Assembly: GCF_902726545.1 (NCBI RefSeq)
Contig: NZ_CACVAD010000016.1
Coordinates: 1-64,000, forward strand
Direction: 5' to 3'
DNA from: Yersinia artesiana
Lineage (GTDB): Bacteria > Pseudomonadota > Gammaproteobacteria > Enterobacterales > Enterobacteriaceae
Length of the DNA stretch: 64,000 nt
The notes below the pieces were generated by a model that was not told the origin of the DNA, did no database searches, and saw only the letters and a program-made list of their open reading frames with translations. The position numbers and the translations under genes were made by a program. This document shows positions 9,465 through 18,862 of this stretch, one piece after another (the first letter of the stretch is position 1; the number at the start of each line of letters is the position of its first letter).

Positions 9465-9480
9465 GGGTAATCGCTTACAT
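9465..9480 (-). promoter_or_regulatory. Candidate GalR/GalS operator upstream of galR
   Basis: GGGTAATCGCTTACAT fits the GalR operator consensus GTGKAANCGNTTNCAC with two mismatches. It sits directly upstream of the galR start codon, the right place for autorepression. Binding is inferred from the pattern only. Confidence 0.55.
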
Positions 9481-9682
9481 CACTCAGTTTTACGGAAAAC
9501 GAAGCTATCTGCAAGGGGGGATGATCGCAACTTGGTGAGAAAAGACCACAGAAAAGAAAATTAGGAGTATGGCGCGCAATTGGTGACAAACAGAGTCACT
9601 CCACCAGATATCGGCCAACAAAATAGCCAGCGGTAGCTTAGTCCAAAACGATTATGCTTAGTCAAAATTATGCTTTGGGCTT

Positions 9683-9698
9683 ACATTCATGTGAATGT
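9683..9698. promoter_or_regulatory. Inverted repeat in the bisC-like upstream region
   Basis: ACATTCA and TGAATGT face each other across two bases, 36 bases ahead of the molybdoenzyme ATG. The symmetry and position suit an operator. The regulator is unknown. The TTCAT core loosely recalls TorR boxes, but the match is weak. Confidence 0.35.
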
Positions 9699-9733
9699 TA
9701 CTTTTATGATCTATTCAATTGCCTGAGATCGCC

Positions 9734-12010
9734 ATGTCCATCACCCGTTACCCCCAGCTTGCCCACTGGGGCGCTTATACCGCAGTTGTCGAAGATGGCA
9801 AACTGATCCGCTGTGAACCTTTTGCTGATGATCCCAATCCTTCACCATTATTGGATTCCATTACCCCGATGGTGTATTCCGACAAACGTATTCGCAAACC
9901 CGCCGTGCGTCGCTCGTGGCTACAGCAACGTGAAAAAAGTGATCGCACTTTACGTGGACGGGAAGATTTTGTTGAGGTGGACTGGGATGTCGCGCTGGAT
10001 TTAGTCGCAGAAGAGAATCGCCGTGTGAGAGATCAGTATGGCCCATCAGGGCTATTTACCGGTTCCTACGGCTGGTCTTCTGCTGGGCGTTTACATCACG
10101 CTCGCTCATTAGTCAGGCGTTTCTATTTCAGTGGCGGTGGTGGTGTTGATCAGTTGGGTAACTACAGTTGGGGTTCGGCACAGTTTTTCTTACCTTATGT
10201 CATCGGGACTTTTAGCCCACTGACCGGCAGGGTGACCTCCTGGCCCAGTGTGGTGGAGCACTGCGAACTGTTTATCGCTTTCGGCGGATTGGCGCTGAAA
10301 AATGCTCAGGTGTCCTCTGGCGGTTCGGCGGAACATTCATTAAAACCCTGGCTGGAGAAATTGGCACAAAAGGGCACGCCGGTGATTAATATCAGCCCGA
10401 TGCGCGATGATTGCCCGGACTTTGTGAATGCAGAATGGATCCCCATTCGCCCTAACACCGATGTGGCACTGATGTTGGCACTGGCGTATGAAATTCAGCG
10501 CCTTGAGGGGGAGGATAAGGCTTTCCTGGCTTCTCATTGTGTGGGCTATGAGCAATTAGCTGATTACATTCGCGGAGTGAATGATGGCGTAGCGAAAACG
10601 CCGGACTGGGCCAGCGACATTACCGGTATTCCGGCGGCAAGAATTAGTCAGTTGGCACAGCAACTTATTGGTGTGCGCAGCTTTATGACTTGCTCCTATT
10701 CCATCCAGCGCGCGCATCGCGGTGAACAACCTTACTGGATGGTCATTGCGTTATCGGCCATGTTGGGGCAAGTGGGCTTACCCGGCGGCGGTTTCTCATT
10801 TGGTCACGGCTCAATGAATGGTGTGGGTAATCCCAGAATTGATACCCCAGGGCCAAGTATGCCGGTGGGGAAAAATCCAGCGGGGCTGGCGATTCCGGTG
10901 GCGCGGATTTGTGACATGTTGCTGCAACCGGGGCAGCCTTATCAGTTTCAGGGGGAAACTCATAACTATCCGGACATTCATTTGGTGCACTGGGCGGGCG
11001 GCAATCCTTTCCACCATCATCAGCAATTGAACCGGCTGGTGGAGGGCTGGCAAAAGCCGGATACCGTGATTGTGCAGGATATCTGGTGGACACCCGCGGC
11101 GAAAATGGCAGATATCGTGTTGCCGGTGACCAGCTCGCTGGAGCGCAATGATATTGGTGGATCGTCTCGGGATCGCTATGTATTGGCAATGCATCAGGCC
11201 ATTGCCCCGCAACATCAGGCTCGGCACGATTTTGATATTTTCGCTGACTTAGCTGAGCGGCTAGGTTATCGCGACACCTTTACTGAAGGGCGCGATGAAA
11301 TGGCGTGGATCAAACATATTTATCAGGAGTGCGGTGTCGCACAACAGCCCCATGAGGTGGAATGGCCTGATTTTGAGACGTTCTGGCAACGGGGACATGT
11401 GGATTTACCGGCTCCGCAGAAAGAGTTCGTTTTCTTCGATGCTTTCCGCACCGATCCGCAGGTTAATCCTCTGCAGACGCCGAGCGGTAAAATTGAATTA
11501 TTCAGTGAAAAAATCGCCAGTTATCAATATGAGGATTTTGCCCCGCATGCCCAATGGAAGCCACCTATTGAATGGCTGGGTGCGCCGCAGGCTGAGCAAT
11601 GGCCGCTGCATTTGATTTCTATCCAGCCGAGTGATCGTCTGCATAGCCAGCTTGATCCTGCTCCCTTGGCGCAGGGGAATAAAACCGCCGGTCGCGAAAC
11701 CCTCTATATGCACCCACAGGATGCTGCTCACCGTGAAATAACGGAAGGCAGTCAAGTTCAGGTGAGTAATTTACGCGGCAGTTGTCTGGCGGGGGTACGC
11801 ATTACTGACGGTGTGACACGTGGTGTGGTGCTAATGGCAACGGGGGCCTGGTTTGATCCCGGCTTTGGTGGCAAGCAGCCTTTTGGTAGCGAACAACATC
11901 AAGTTGAGCAATCCGGTAATCCTAATGTCCTGACATTAGATATTGGCACTTCTCGTTTGACCCAAGGCCCGAATGCGATGAGTTGTCTGGTTGAGGTGGC
12001 ACTGTATTAA
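9734..12010 (+). CDS. bisC: Cytoplasmic S/N-oxide reductase of the BisC/TorZ molybdoenzyme family
   Basis: 758 residues from the ATG at 9734 (MSITRYPQLAHWGAY); a TTG at 9719 in frame is an alternative. It belongs to the DMSO-reductase family with a bis-MGD molybdenum cofactor. GSYGWSSAGRLHH holds the serine that ligates Mo in this subfamily. Other family blocks are AMLGQVGLPGGGFSFGHG, WAGGNPFHHHQ, DIVLPVTSSLERND and the C-terminal RLHSQLD. There is no twin-arginine signal, so a cytoplasmic BisC-like role (biotin sulfoxide or methionine sulfoxide reduction) is more likely than periplasmic respiration. The substrate is an inference. It stands between galR and the OmrA/B-type RNA, a position empty in E. 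coli. Confidence 0.85.
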   Translation: MSITRYPQLAHWGAYTAVVEDGKLIRCEPFADDPNPSPLLDSITPMVYSDKRIRKPAVRRSWLQQREKSDRTLRGREDFVEVDWDVALDLVAEENRRVRDQYGPSGLFTGSYGWSSAGRLHHARSLVRRFYFSGGGGVDQLGNYSWGSAQFFLPYVIGTFSPLTGRVTSWPSVVEHCELFIAFGGLALKNAQVSSGGSAEHSLKPWLEKLAQKGTPVINISPMRDDCPDFVNAEWIPIRPNTDVALMLALAYEIQRLEGEDKAFLASHCVGYEQLADYIRGVNDGVAKTPDWASDITGIPAARISQLAQQLIGVRSFMTCSYSIQRAHRGEQPYWMVIALSAMLGQVGLPGGGFSFGHGSMNGVGNPRIDTPGPSMPVGKNPAGLAIPVARICDMLLQPGQPYQFQGETHNYPDIHLVHWAGGNPFHHHQQLNRLVEGWQKPDTVIVQDIWWTPAAKMADIVLPVTSSLERNDIGGSSRDRYVLAMHQAIAPQHQARHDFDIFADLAERLGYRDTFTEGRDEMAWIKHIYQECGVAQQPHEVEWPDFETFWQRGHVDLPAPQKEFVFFDAFRTDPQVNPLQTPSGKIELFSEKIASYQYEDFAPHAQWKPPIEWLGAPQAEQWPLHLISIQPSDRLHSQLDPAPLAQGNKTAGRETLYMHPQDAAHREITEGSQVQVSNLRGSCLAGVRITDGVTRGVVLMATGAWFDPGFGGKQPFGSEQHQVEQSGNPNVLTLDIGTSRLTQGPNAMSCLVEVALY

Positions 12011-12100
12011 TACAGTTGTACTTATTCAGCGGTACTGGTGCATCGGATGTACCGCAATGAATTACAAACCTTTTCGTCTTTCTGACAATGTTCACTCCTG

Positions 12101-12126
12101 GTTACACTTTGCACGTAAATGTTGCG
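12101..12126. promoter_or_regulatory. Candidate OmpR site upstream of the Omr RNA
   Basis: GTTACACTTTGC and GTAAATGTTGCG form two degenerate direct half-sites resembling the OmpR consensus (GTTACA...), at about -71 to -46 from the presumed RNA start at 12172. E. coli omrA and omrB are activated by EnvZ-OmpR, so the position is sensible. The match itself is partial. Confidence 0.4.
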
Positions 12127-12171
12127 ATTGCTTGCTGGCTGAGGTTTCACTTAAACGGATAGAGTAGTGAT

Positions 12172-12267
12172 CCCAGAGGTATTAATTGGTGAGTAATCAA
12201 CATACGCTGTGTGTTAAAGCCAGTTTTTTATTTGCACCGACCTACGCAGATGCGTAGGTTTTTTTTT
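12172..12267 (+). ncRNA. omrA: OmrA/OmrB-type Hfq-dependent small RNA
   Basis: The RNA begins CCCAGAGGTATTAATTGGTG, almost identical to the conserved 5' seed of E. coli OmrA and OmrB, and ends in the same intrinsic terminator: CCTACGCA GA TGCGTAGG followed by nine T (12241-12267). The middle 45 bases are unlike either E. coli copy, which is typical of this family. The locus, immediately upstream of aas, is also that of E. coli omrAB. A -10 (TAGAGT, 12160-12165) lies six bases before the start, with a poor -35, as expected for an activated promoter. The family base-pairs through the 5' seed with outer-membrane and biofilm mRNAs such as ompT, cirA, fepA, csgD and ompR. Only one copy is present here. 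Confidence 0.9.
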
Positions 12268-12361
12268 ATTTGTTACCTCTGCGGCACCCTCTTCGCGCTA
12301 TTCTCTCTCATACTATAGTATTCTCTCCTGTGTATATTCATCGACTTATAGAGAAACAGAC

Positions 12362-14518
12362 ATGGCTTATCGTTTGCTGCGCGCTCTTTTCCGTGGGTTA
12401 TTTCGCGTCACCATTGATGGTATTACTGACCAGTTTTCGCATCCAAAACTGATTATCACGCCTAATCACGTTTCTTTCCTTGATGGGGCTTTGTTAGCGC
12501 TGTTTCTCCCGATAAAACCGGTATTTGCGGTCTATTCCAACATTACTGAAAGCTGGTATATGCGTTGGTTGAAACCCTATGTGGACTTTGTCGCGCTTGA
12601 CCCGACCAAACCAATGGCAATCAAACACTTGGTTAGAATGGTCGAACAGGGCAGGCCGGTGGTGATATTCCCCGAAGGGCGCATCACGGTGACCGGCTCA
12701 TTAATGAAAATCTATGATGGTGCAGCATTTGTTGCCGCGAAATCAGGTGCAGCGGTGGTTCCTATCCGTCTGGAAGGCCCTGAATTTACCCGCTTTGGGC
12801 GACTGGGGGAGGTGTTAAAAGTCCGTTGGTTCCCGAAAATCAGTATTCATGTACTGCCCGCGACCACTTTACCTATGCCACAAGCACCGCGTGCCCGTGA
12901 CCGCAGGGTGCTGGCGGGTGAGCGCTTACACGCCATTATGATGGCGGCGCGGATGGCTATCGTGCCACGGGAAACACTTTTTGAAGCGTTGCTATCCGCA
13001 CAAACGCGTTATGGGCGTTTTAAACCGTGCATCGAAGATATTTCCTTTAAAGAAGATAGTTATCAAACTCTGCTAAAGAAAATCTTAGGTGTCAGCCGTA
13101 TCCTGCAACGTTTTACTGCGCAGGGAGAGCATGTGGGGATGCTATTACCCAATGCGACTATCACGGCTGCGGCGATTTTCGGTGCGACCCTCCGTGGCCG
13201 CATCCCGGCGCTACTTAACTACACCTCCGGTGCCAAAGGCCTGAAAAGTGCCATCACTGCTGCGTCCCTGAAGACTATTATCACCTCGCGCCAGTTCCTG
13301 GAAAAAGGCAAGCTGACACATTTACCTGAACAAGTCACAGAGGCCAATTGGGTCTATCTGGAAGATTTAAAAGATACGGTTACGCTGGCTGATAAATTAT
13401 GGATTTTATTCCATTTATGCTGCCCACGTCGGGCGATGGTGCCACAACAGGCCGATGATAGTGCCTTGATTTTGTTTACCTCCGGTTCAGAAGGCAACCC
13501 GAAAGGCGTGGTGCATTCACATGCCAGCTTATTGGCAAACGTTGAACAGATTCGCACCATTGCAGACTTTACGCCGCGTGATCGCTTTATGTCATCACTG
13601 CCACTGTTTCATGCTTTTGGTCTGACGGTCGGTTTATTCACACCGCTAATGACCGGCAGCCGGGTATTTCTTTATCCAAGCCCGCTGCATTATCGGGTGG
13701 TGCCAGAATTAGTGTATGACCGTAACTGTACCGTATTATTTGGTACGTCCACTTTCCTGGGGAATTATGCCCGCTTTGCCCATCCATATGACTTTGCCCA
13801 CTTGCGTTATGTGGTAGCTGGCGCTGAAAAGCTGGCTGATAGCACCAAGCAGATTTGGCAGGACAAGTTTGGTATTCGTATTTTGGAAGGTTATGGCGTG
13901 ACAGAATGCGCGCCAGTCGTGGCAATTAACGTGCCGATGGCGGCAAAAGTGAATACTGTGGGCCGCATTTTGCCGGGCATGGAATCTCGCGTGATCCCTG
14001 CGCCGGGAATCGAACAGGGCGGGCGCTTACAATTGCGCGGCCCGAATATTATGCGCGGTTACCTGAGAGTAGAGAAACCGGGCGTGCTGGAGCAACCCTC
14101 CGCTGAAAATATACAGGGTGAGCAGGAAGCGGGTTGGTATGACACCGGTGATATTGTGGCTATCGATGAACAAGGGTTCTGCGCCATTCGTGGCCGCATG
14201 AAGCGCTTTGCTAAATTAGCCGGAGAAATGGTATCACTGGAAAGTGTCGAGCAGCTTGTACTGCGAATTTCACCAGAAGGGCAGCATGCGGCAGCCACGA
14301 AAACAGATAGCGCCAAAGGGGAAGCCTTGGTGCTGTTTACCACCGACAGTGAGATAACACGCGAGAAATTAGTTAAAGCAGCGCGGGAAAGCGGTGTGCC
14401 TGAACTGGCTGTACCGCGCGACATTCGGGTGGTGAAAGCCTTGCCTCTGTTGGGGAGCGGCAAACCTGACTTTGTGACATTAAGTAAAATGGCGGAAGAT
14501 CCGGAGATGAGCGCATGA
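12362..14518 (+). CDS. aas: Bifunctional acyl-ACP synthetase / 2-acylglycerophosphoethanolamine acyltransferase
   Basis: 718 residues (E. coli Aas has 719). The N-terminal PlsC-type acyltransferase domain (about 1-200) has NHVSFLDG with the His-x4-Asp pair and FPEGRIT. The C-terminal AMP-forming domain (about 220-718) has [26 protein letters not shown] and YDTGDIV. It re-acylates lysophosphatidylethanolamine at the inner membrane, using acyl-ACP it makes itself. The stop overlaps the start of lplT (ATGA), so the two are translationally coupled and work as a flip-and-repair pair. Confidence 0.97.
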   Translation: MAYRLLRALFRGLFRVTIDGITDQFSHPKLIITPNHVSFLDGALLALFLPIKPVFAVYSNITESWYMRWLKPYVDFVALDPTKPMAIKHLVRMVEQGRPVVIFPEGRITVTGSLMKIYDGAAFVAAKSGAAVVPIRLEGPEFTRFGRLGEVLKVRWFPKISIHVLPATTLPMPQAPRARDRRVLAGERLHAIMMAARMAIVPRETLFEALLSAQTRYGRFKPCIEDISFKEDSYQTLLKKILGVSRILQRFTAQGEHVGMLLPNATITAAAIFGATLRGRIPALLNYTSGAKGLKSAITAASLKTIITSRQFLEKGKLTHLPEQVTEANWVYLEDLKDTVTLADKLWILFHLCCPRRAMVPQQADDSALILFTSGSEGNPKGVVHSHASLLANVEQIRTIADFTPRDRFMSSLPLFHAFGLTVGLFTPLMTGSRVFLYPSPLHYRVVPELVYDRNCTVLFGTSTFLGNYARFAHPYDFAHLRYVVAGAEKLADSTKQIWQDKFGIRILEGYGVTECAPVVAINVPMAAKVNTVGRILPGMESRVIPAPGIEQGGRLQLRGPNIMRGYLRVEKPGVLEQPSAENIQGEQEAGWYDTGDIVAIDEQGFCAIRGRMKRFAKLAGEMVSLESVEQLVLRISPEGQHAAATKTDSAKGEALVLFTTDSEITREKLVKAARESGVPELAVPRDIRVVKALPLLGSGKPDFVTLSKMAEDPEMSA

Positions 14519-15729
14519 GTCAGCAAGCATTAGCAGATAAGCCGTTGTTATCCAGAGGGATGATAGCGGTTCTATGTGCGCAGTTTTTCTCGGCTTTTGG
14601 TGATAACGCACTGCTTTTTGCTACGCTGGCATTAATTAAGCAGCAGTTATATCCCGACTGGAGTCAGCCTATTTTACAAATGGCATTCGTCGCGACCTAT
14701 ATCATTCTGGCTCCGTTTGTCGGGCAATTTGCCGATAGCTTTGCCAAAGGGCGAGTGATGATGGTGGCGAATGGCTTGAAGCTGGCCGGTGCGCTGGTTA
14801 TCTGTTTTGGTTTTAATCCGTTTCTGGGATATAGCCTGGTGGGCGTGGGGGCTGCGGCCTATTCACCCGCTAAATATGGTATTTTGGGTGAAATCACCTC
14901 TGGCGAACAGTTGGTTAAAGCCAACGGTATGATGGAAGCTTCAACCATCGCCGCTATTTTACTCGGCTCGGTCGCGGGGGGCGTGTTGGCAGACTGGCAC
15001 TTGGGCGCGGCATTGGGTGTGTGCGCACTGGTATATGCCATTGCGGTGGTCGCTAATATGTTTATCCCAAAGCTGGCTGCTGCTCGTTCAGGCAGCTCAT
15101 GGCGACCTCTGGCAATGACCGGCAGCTTCTTTACTGCTTGCCGGGTCTTATGGCGCGATGGTGAAACTCGCTTCTCATTGGCGGGAACCAGTCTATTTTG
15201 GGGGGCAGGGGTTACTCTGCGTTTCCTGTTGGTGCTCTGGGTGCCTATCGCGCTGGGGATCACGGATAATGCCACCCCTACATTGCTCAATGCGATGGTG
15301 GCAATTGGGATTGTTGTGGGCGCAGGAGCTGCGGCCCGTTTCGTCACACTGAAAACCGTGAAGCGCTGCTTACCGGCGGGTGTACTAATTGGTGTGGCAG
15401 TGGCGATTTTTGCTCTGCAACACAGTATGCCGATGGCCTATCTGCTGCTGATTATCATCGGGATTTTGGGCGGGTTCTTTGTGGTTCCGCTTAATGCTTT
15501 ATTGCAGGAGCGCGGCAAGAATAGCGTCGGTGCCGGTAATGCCATTGCGGTGCAAAATCTCGGTGAAAACACCGCGATGTTGCTGATGTTAGGTTTGTTC
15601 TCAGTGGTCGTGAAACTTGGCGTGCCGGTGATAGCGGTGGGGGTTGGTTTCGGCGTGATATTCGCACTGGCAATTGCGTTACTTTGGGGCTGGCAGTGGC
15701 GTCAACAGCGACATAAAGCCGCTGAATGA
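14515..15729 (+). CDS. lplT: Lysophospholipid transporter LplT
   Basis: 404 residues, an MFS-type inner-membrane flippase with about twelve helices. The opening motif [20 protein letters not shown] and the loop [13 protein letters not shown] are characteristic. It moves lysophospholipids, made when acyl chains are removed for lipoprotein modification, from the outer to the inner leaflet for re-acylation by Aas. The start codon overlaps the aas stop by four bases. A GC-rich hairpin with a short T run at 15914-15936 ends the operon. In this window lgt lies 6.5 kb away. Confidence 0.96.
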   Translation: MSQQALADKPLLSRGMIAVLCAQFFSAFGDNALLFATLALIKQQLYPDWSQPILQMAFVATYIILAPFVGQFADSFAKGRVMMVANGLKLAGALVICFGFNPFLGYSLVGVGAAAYSPAKYGILGEITSGEQLVKANGMMEASTIAAILLGSVAGGVLADWHLGAALGVCALVYAIAVVANMFIPKLAAARSGSSWRPLAMTGSFFTACRVLWRDGETRFSLAGTSLFWGAGVTLRFLLVLWVPIALGITDNATPTLLNAMVAIGIVVGAGAAARFVTLKTVKRCLPAGVLIGVAVAIFALQHSMPMAYLLLIIIGILGGFFVVPLNALLQERGKNSVGAGNAIAVQNLGENTAMLLMLGLFSVVVKLGVPVIAVGVGFGVIFALAIALLWGWQWRQQRHKAAE

Positions 15730-15779
15730 TTTGAAAGGTTACATAAGCTGTCTACAGACAAACCCCGACAACTCGATCT

Positions 15780-15902
15780 TGCAAAGTGAAGGCAGGCAGA
15801 AGAGTAAAGCGTCCGCGCCAAGGATGGCGCGGGTCGAGCCTACATGGATGTATTGACGGCGTCTTTACGATCTGCCTGTTTTCACCGCTACGGGCACTTT
15901 GT
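15780..15902. repeat. Branched palindromic intergenic element
   Basis: A nested set of inverted repeats folds on paper into a multi-branch structure. The outermost pair is CAAAGTG with CACTTTG (15895-15901). CAGGCAGA (15793-15800) pairs with TCTGCCTG (15871-15878), GTAAAG (15804-15809) with CTTTAC (15863-15868), and CGTC with GACG. Two internal hairpins are CGCGCC-AAGGAT-GGCGCG (15814-15831) and TACAT-GG-ATGTA (15841-15852). It lies between lplT and its terminator. It could be a mobile palindromic repeat or a structured RNA. The identity is not established. Confidence 0.6.
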
Positions 15903-15913
15903 CATTAACCTCA

Positions 15914-15936
15914 AGGCCGCATCCAGCGGCCTTTTG
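15914..15936 (+). terminator. Intrinsic terminator of aas-lplT
   Basis: GGCCGC, a five-base loop, GCGGCC, then TTTT on the plus strand, downstream of lplT and before the convergent tas gene. Confidence 0.7.
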
Positions 15937-15957
15937 GCTATTTGAAGAGAGACAGGA

Positions 15958-17028
15958 TTAAGGCGCAGGGAAGGTAAAGCGGGTGTGAATCTCTTCCAAT
16001 GCATTCAATACTTCCTGACTTAACACCACATTCTGGCTATCAATATTGCTTTTCAGTTGTTCCAACGTGGTTGCACCCAGCAATGTGCTGGCAACAAAAG
16101 GTTGCTGGCGTACAAAAGCCAGTGCCATCTGCGCGGGATCCAGCCCATGACGTTTTGCTAACGCCACATATTCAGCCGTGGCTAATTGAGCTTGTGGCCC
16201 GGTATAACGAGTGAATCGGCTAAATAAGGTATTACGCGCCCCGGCAGGTTGTGCACCATTAAGGTATTTACCGCTCAGGGTACCAAACGCCAGGCTAGAG
16301 TAAGCCAGCAGTTCCACACCTTCGTGTTGACTTATCTCGGCCAAACCGACTTCAAAACTGCGGTTAAGCAAACTGTAGGGATTTTGAATCGACACAATAC
16401 GCGGTAAAGCATGCTTTTCTGCCAGATGCAGATAACGCATCACCCCCCAAGGTGTTTCATTTGATACGCCGATATAACGGATTTTACCGGCGCGCACCTG
16501 CTCGCTCAGCGCTTCCAGTGTCTCAAGCAGGGTGGCTAGTGCCTTATTTTCACTTGTTTTATTTTCAATGGTCTTATCTTCAGTGTAACGGTAATTCAGT
16601 TTACCAAAACAGTTGGTTTCTCGTTGCGGCCAATGTAGCTGATAAAGATCAAGATAATCGGTATTAAGGCGTTTAAGGCTGGCATCCAGCGCGGCACGGA
16701 TGTTTTTCCGATCCAGTGCCATATCATGGCGAATGGGCTTATCGTTGCCGCGTGATGGCCCGGAGACTTTGCTGGCTAAAATAATTTTGTCTCGACTACC
16801 GCGGGCTTTGAGCCAGCTACCAATGTATTGCTCGGTTAACCCTTGGGTTTCTGGTTTTGGGGGAACCGGGTACATTTCTGCGGTATCAATCAAGTTAATA
16901 CCGGCTGCAACGGCATAATCCAGTTGAGCATGGGCATCGGCTTCACTGTTTTGTTCACCAAAAGTCATGGTGCCCAGACCCAGCAGGCTTACTTCTAATG
17001 AACTGTGGGGGATACGATGATATTGCAT
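15958..17028 (-). CDS. tas: Aldo/keto reductase Tas
   Basis: 356 residues against 346 in E. coli Tas, which it matches from MQYHRIPHSSLEVSLLGLGT to the FTFPAP C-terminus. It is an NADP-dependent aldo/keto reductase barrel. The family tetrad residues are visible in LIDTAEMYP (Asp and Tyr), ILASKVSGPS (Lys) and YQLHWPQ (His). In E. coli it was found as a suppressor of tyrosine auxotrophy under starvation; its natural substrate is unclear. About ten extra residues occur as an imperfect internal repeat, KTIENKTSENKAL, after the NCFGKLNYRYTED segment. It is cytoplasmic and apparently monocistronic. Confidence 0.94.
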   Translation of the reverse strand: MQYHRIPHSSLEVSLLGLGTMTFGEQNSEADAHAQLDYAVAAGINLIDTAEMYPVPPKPETQGLTEQYIGSWLKARGSRDKIILASKVSGPSRGNDKPIRHDMALDRKNIRAALDASLKRLNTDYLDLYQLHWPQRETNCFGKLNYRYTEDKTIENKTSENKALATLLETLEALSEQVRAGKIRYIGVSNETPWGVMRYLHLAEKHALPRIVSIQNPYSLLNRSFEVGLAEISQHEGVELLAYSSLAFGTLSGKYLNGAQPAGARNTLFSRFTRYTGPQAQLATAEYVALAKRHGLDPAQMALAFVRQQPFVASTLLGATTLEQLKSNIDSQNVVLSQEVLNALEEIHTRFTFPAP

Positions 17029-17149
17029 TGCCGACCTTCCTTTGTGTCTGAAGTTATCAGGCTAAGTCAAACCCGCCTTACCCGACTATAACTAAGCACT
17101 GCGGCAGGGGGAAGAGGACAAAGAAAAAGTGCAGAAAATAGTGGGAAAG

Positions 17150-17169
17150 GGGCGCGACGAATCGCACCC
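17150..17169 (-). terminator. Hairpin after ygdQ
   Basis: Read on the minus strand: GGGTGCGA, a TTCG tetraloop, then TCGCGCCC. The stable tetraloop stem lies just beyond the ygdQ stop, but the T-run (CTTT) is short, so termination efficiency is uncertain. Confidence 0.5.
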
Positions 17170-17178
17170 GAGATATTT

Positions 17179-17895
17179 TTATTTTACTGGCTTATTTTTC
17201 TTTCCGCGCATGAGGTTGAGGGTTTCAACACCCATTGAGAAGAACATGGCGAAGTAGATGTAGCCTTTCGGAATATGAATCTGGAAACTTTCCAACATCA
17301 GGGTAAACCCGACCAAAATCAGGAAAGATAATGCCAGCATTTTGACGGAGGGGTGGCGGTTAACAAACTCACCAATCGGCCGGGCAGCAAACATCATTAC
17401 GCCCACGGCAATAACGACTGCGGCCATCATAATGAACAGATGATCTGACAGCCCTACCGCAGTTATCACCGAGTCCAGGCTAAAGATGATATCCAACAGC
17501 ATGATTTGCACGATAGCTGCAAAGAAAGAACTGACATTACTGCTATGGTCGGTATCACTGCCCTCAATGGTCTCATGAATTTCTTTGCTGGCTTTCCAAA
17601 TCAGGAACAAGCCACCCAACAGCAAAATGAGATCCCGCATCGAGACGCCATGACCGGCCAGAGTAAACAACGGCTCCGTCAGGCGGATAACCCAGGCGAT
17701 AGAAGCCAGTAATGCCAAACGCATAAGCATCGCACCGGCCAAACCAAGGCGACGGGCTTTGTTTTGCTGCGCTTTAGGTAATTTTGCGACCACTAAAGAA
17801 AGGAAAATAATATTGTCTATGCCGAGAACGATCTCGAGGATAGTCAGTGTGCCTAGCGCCAACCAGGCATTTGGATCGGCAATCCATTCAAACAT
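17179..17895 (-). CDS. ygdQ: TerC-family integral membrane protein YgdQ
   Basis: 238 residues with about seven membrane helices, colinear with E. coli YgdQ. The TerC/Alx signatures are ILEIVLGIDNIIFLSLVVA near the N-terminus and LLDIIFSLDSVITAVGL in the middle. Their intramembrane acidic residues are thought to handle divalent cations, by analogy with the Alx/TerC manganese exporters. A metal-export role is a family inference. It lies on the same strand as mutH, about 100 bases downstream, as in E. coli, and may be partly co-transcribed. Confidence 0.93.
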   Translation of the reverse strand: MFEWIADPNAWLALGTLTILEIVLGIDNIIFLSLVVAKLPKAQQNKARRLGLAGAMLMRLALLASIAWVIRLTEPLFTLAGHGVSMRDLILLLGGLFLIWKASKEIHETIEGSDTDHSSNVSSFFAAIVQIMLLDIIFSLDSVITAVGLSDHLFIMMAAVVIAVGVMMFAARPIGEFVNRHPSVKMLALSFLILVGFTLMLESFQIHIPKGYIYFAMFFSMGVETLNLMRGKKNKPVK

Positions 17896-17991
17896 TGTGC
17901 CTTACACCTTACGGAAATTACGGAGTTTGCGGAAACACAAAGATACAATTATACGCGTTTATTGGTTAAGCGGAATAATAGGATTCATCCG

Positions 17992-18678
17992 TTAAAGCAA
18001 AAAGTGTCGGGCCAGCATTGGGCCGGTAAAGGTTTTTTTCAGATAAAAGCCACGGGGTAAGGTCATGATGGGCTGCCCGTGTTCGCCGATGGCTTCAGTT
18101 AATGCGCGGCTATTGGCCGCTTTCGGGCGCAGCTGTAAGACTTCGCCATGACGAGCCGTAATAGTTTCAACTTTGCCCAAAACGATAAGATCCATTAACT
18201 CTTCCCAATCGCGGCGCAGCAATTCTTCCTCTTCCTCATTCGGGCTCCACAATAAAGGAGCGCCAACCCGGCGCAGTGCTAACGGAATTTGCCGTTCACC
18301 TTCAACAGGCACCCACAACACGCGGGCCAATTTATGCCGTACATGGCTGCTTTCCCAGGTGATGCCGCTATTACCGGTCAGGGGGGCAACACAGACGAAA
18401 GTGGTCTCCAGCGGTTTACCTTGGGCGCTGATAGGAATGGTTTTCAGCTCGATACCAATATTGGCAAAGTCCTGTTCAGGTTTACTGCCCGCGCTGGCTC
18501 CCAGATAGAATTCCAGCAACATACCAACCCAGCCCTTTGTCCGTTTTAAATCGGCCGGAATGTTCCAGCCCGCTCTGCTTGCCAATTCGCCGAGAGTAAA
18601 ACCTGAGAGTGCTTCAGCACGTTGAAAAAGTTGATATTCATCAGTGGGCGGTGCCGGGGGCAGTGAATAAACAGACAT
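17992..18678 (-). CDS. mutH: DNA mismatch repair endonuclease MutH
   Basis: 228 residues. The type II restriction-like active site is complete: Glu56 in MLLEF and the D-x6-E-x-K motif as Asp70, Glu77 and Lys79 ([13 protein letters not shown]). MutH, activated by MutS-MutL, nicks the unmethylated strand at hemimethylated GATC. It therefore implies Dam-directed mismatch repair in this organism. The C-terminal helix ([12 protein letters not shown]) that contacts MutL and DNA is conserved. Its upstream region carries five GATC sites within 200 bases. Confidence 0.97.
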   Translation of the reverse strand: MSVYSLPPAPPTDEYQLFQRAEALSGFTLGELASRAGWNIPADLKRTKGWVGMLLEFYLGASAGSKPEQDFANIGIELKTIPISAQGKPLETTFVCVAPLTGNSGITWESSHVRHKLARVLWVPVEGERQIPLALRRVGAPLLWSPNEEEEELLRRDWEELMDLIVLGKVETITARHGEVLQLRPKAANSRALTEAIGEHGQPIMTLPRGFYLKKTFTGPMLARHFLL

Positions 18679-18862
18679 AAAATGAAAACCTGCTAAAGTC
18701 GGTTAAAAAGTGAACTGAAATAAAAGTGACCGTAGATGTATTGTTATCCCGTCCAGCAGAAACAAATAATAGCATGATTTAACGGAAGTTTTCTTTCCTT
18801 CCGCCCGATAAATACTTCCAATTGAGCTATCTTGTGCACCTGCTGACAGGAATAATGAACAG

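Noticed and set aside
10743-11227. Two long minus-strand open frames inside the bisC-like gene
   Set aside because: They lie wholly within a well-conserved molybdoenzyme and read as arginine/histidine/proline-rich antisense translations without recognisable domains.
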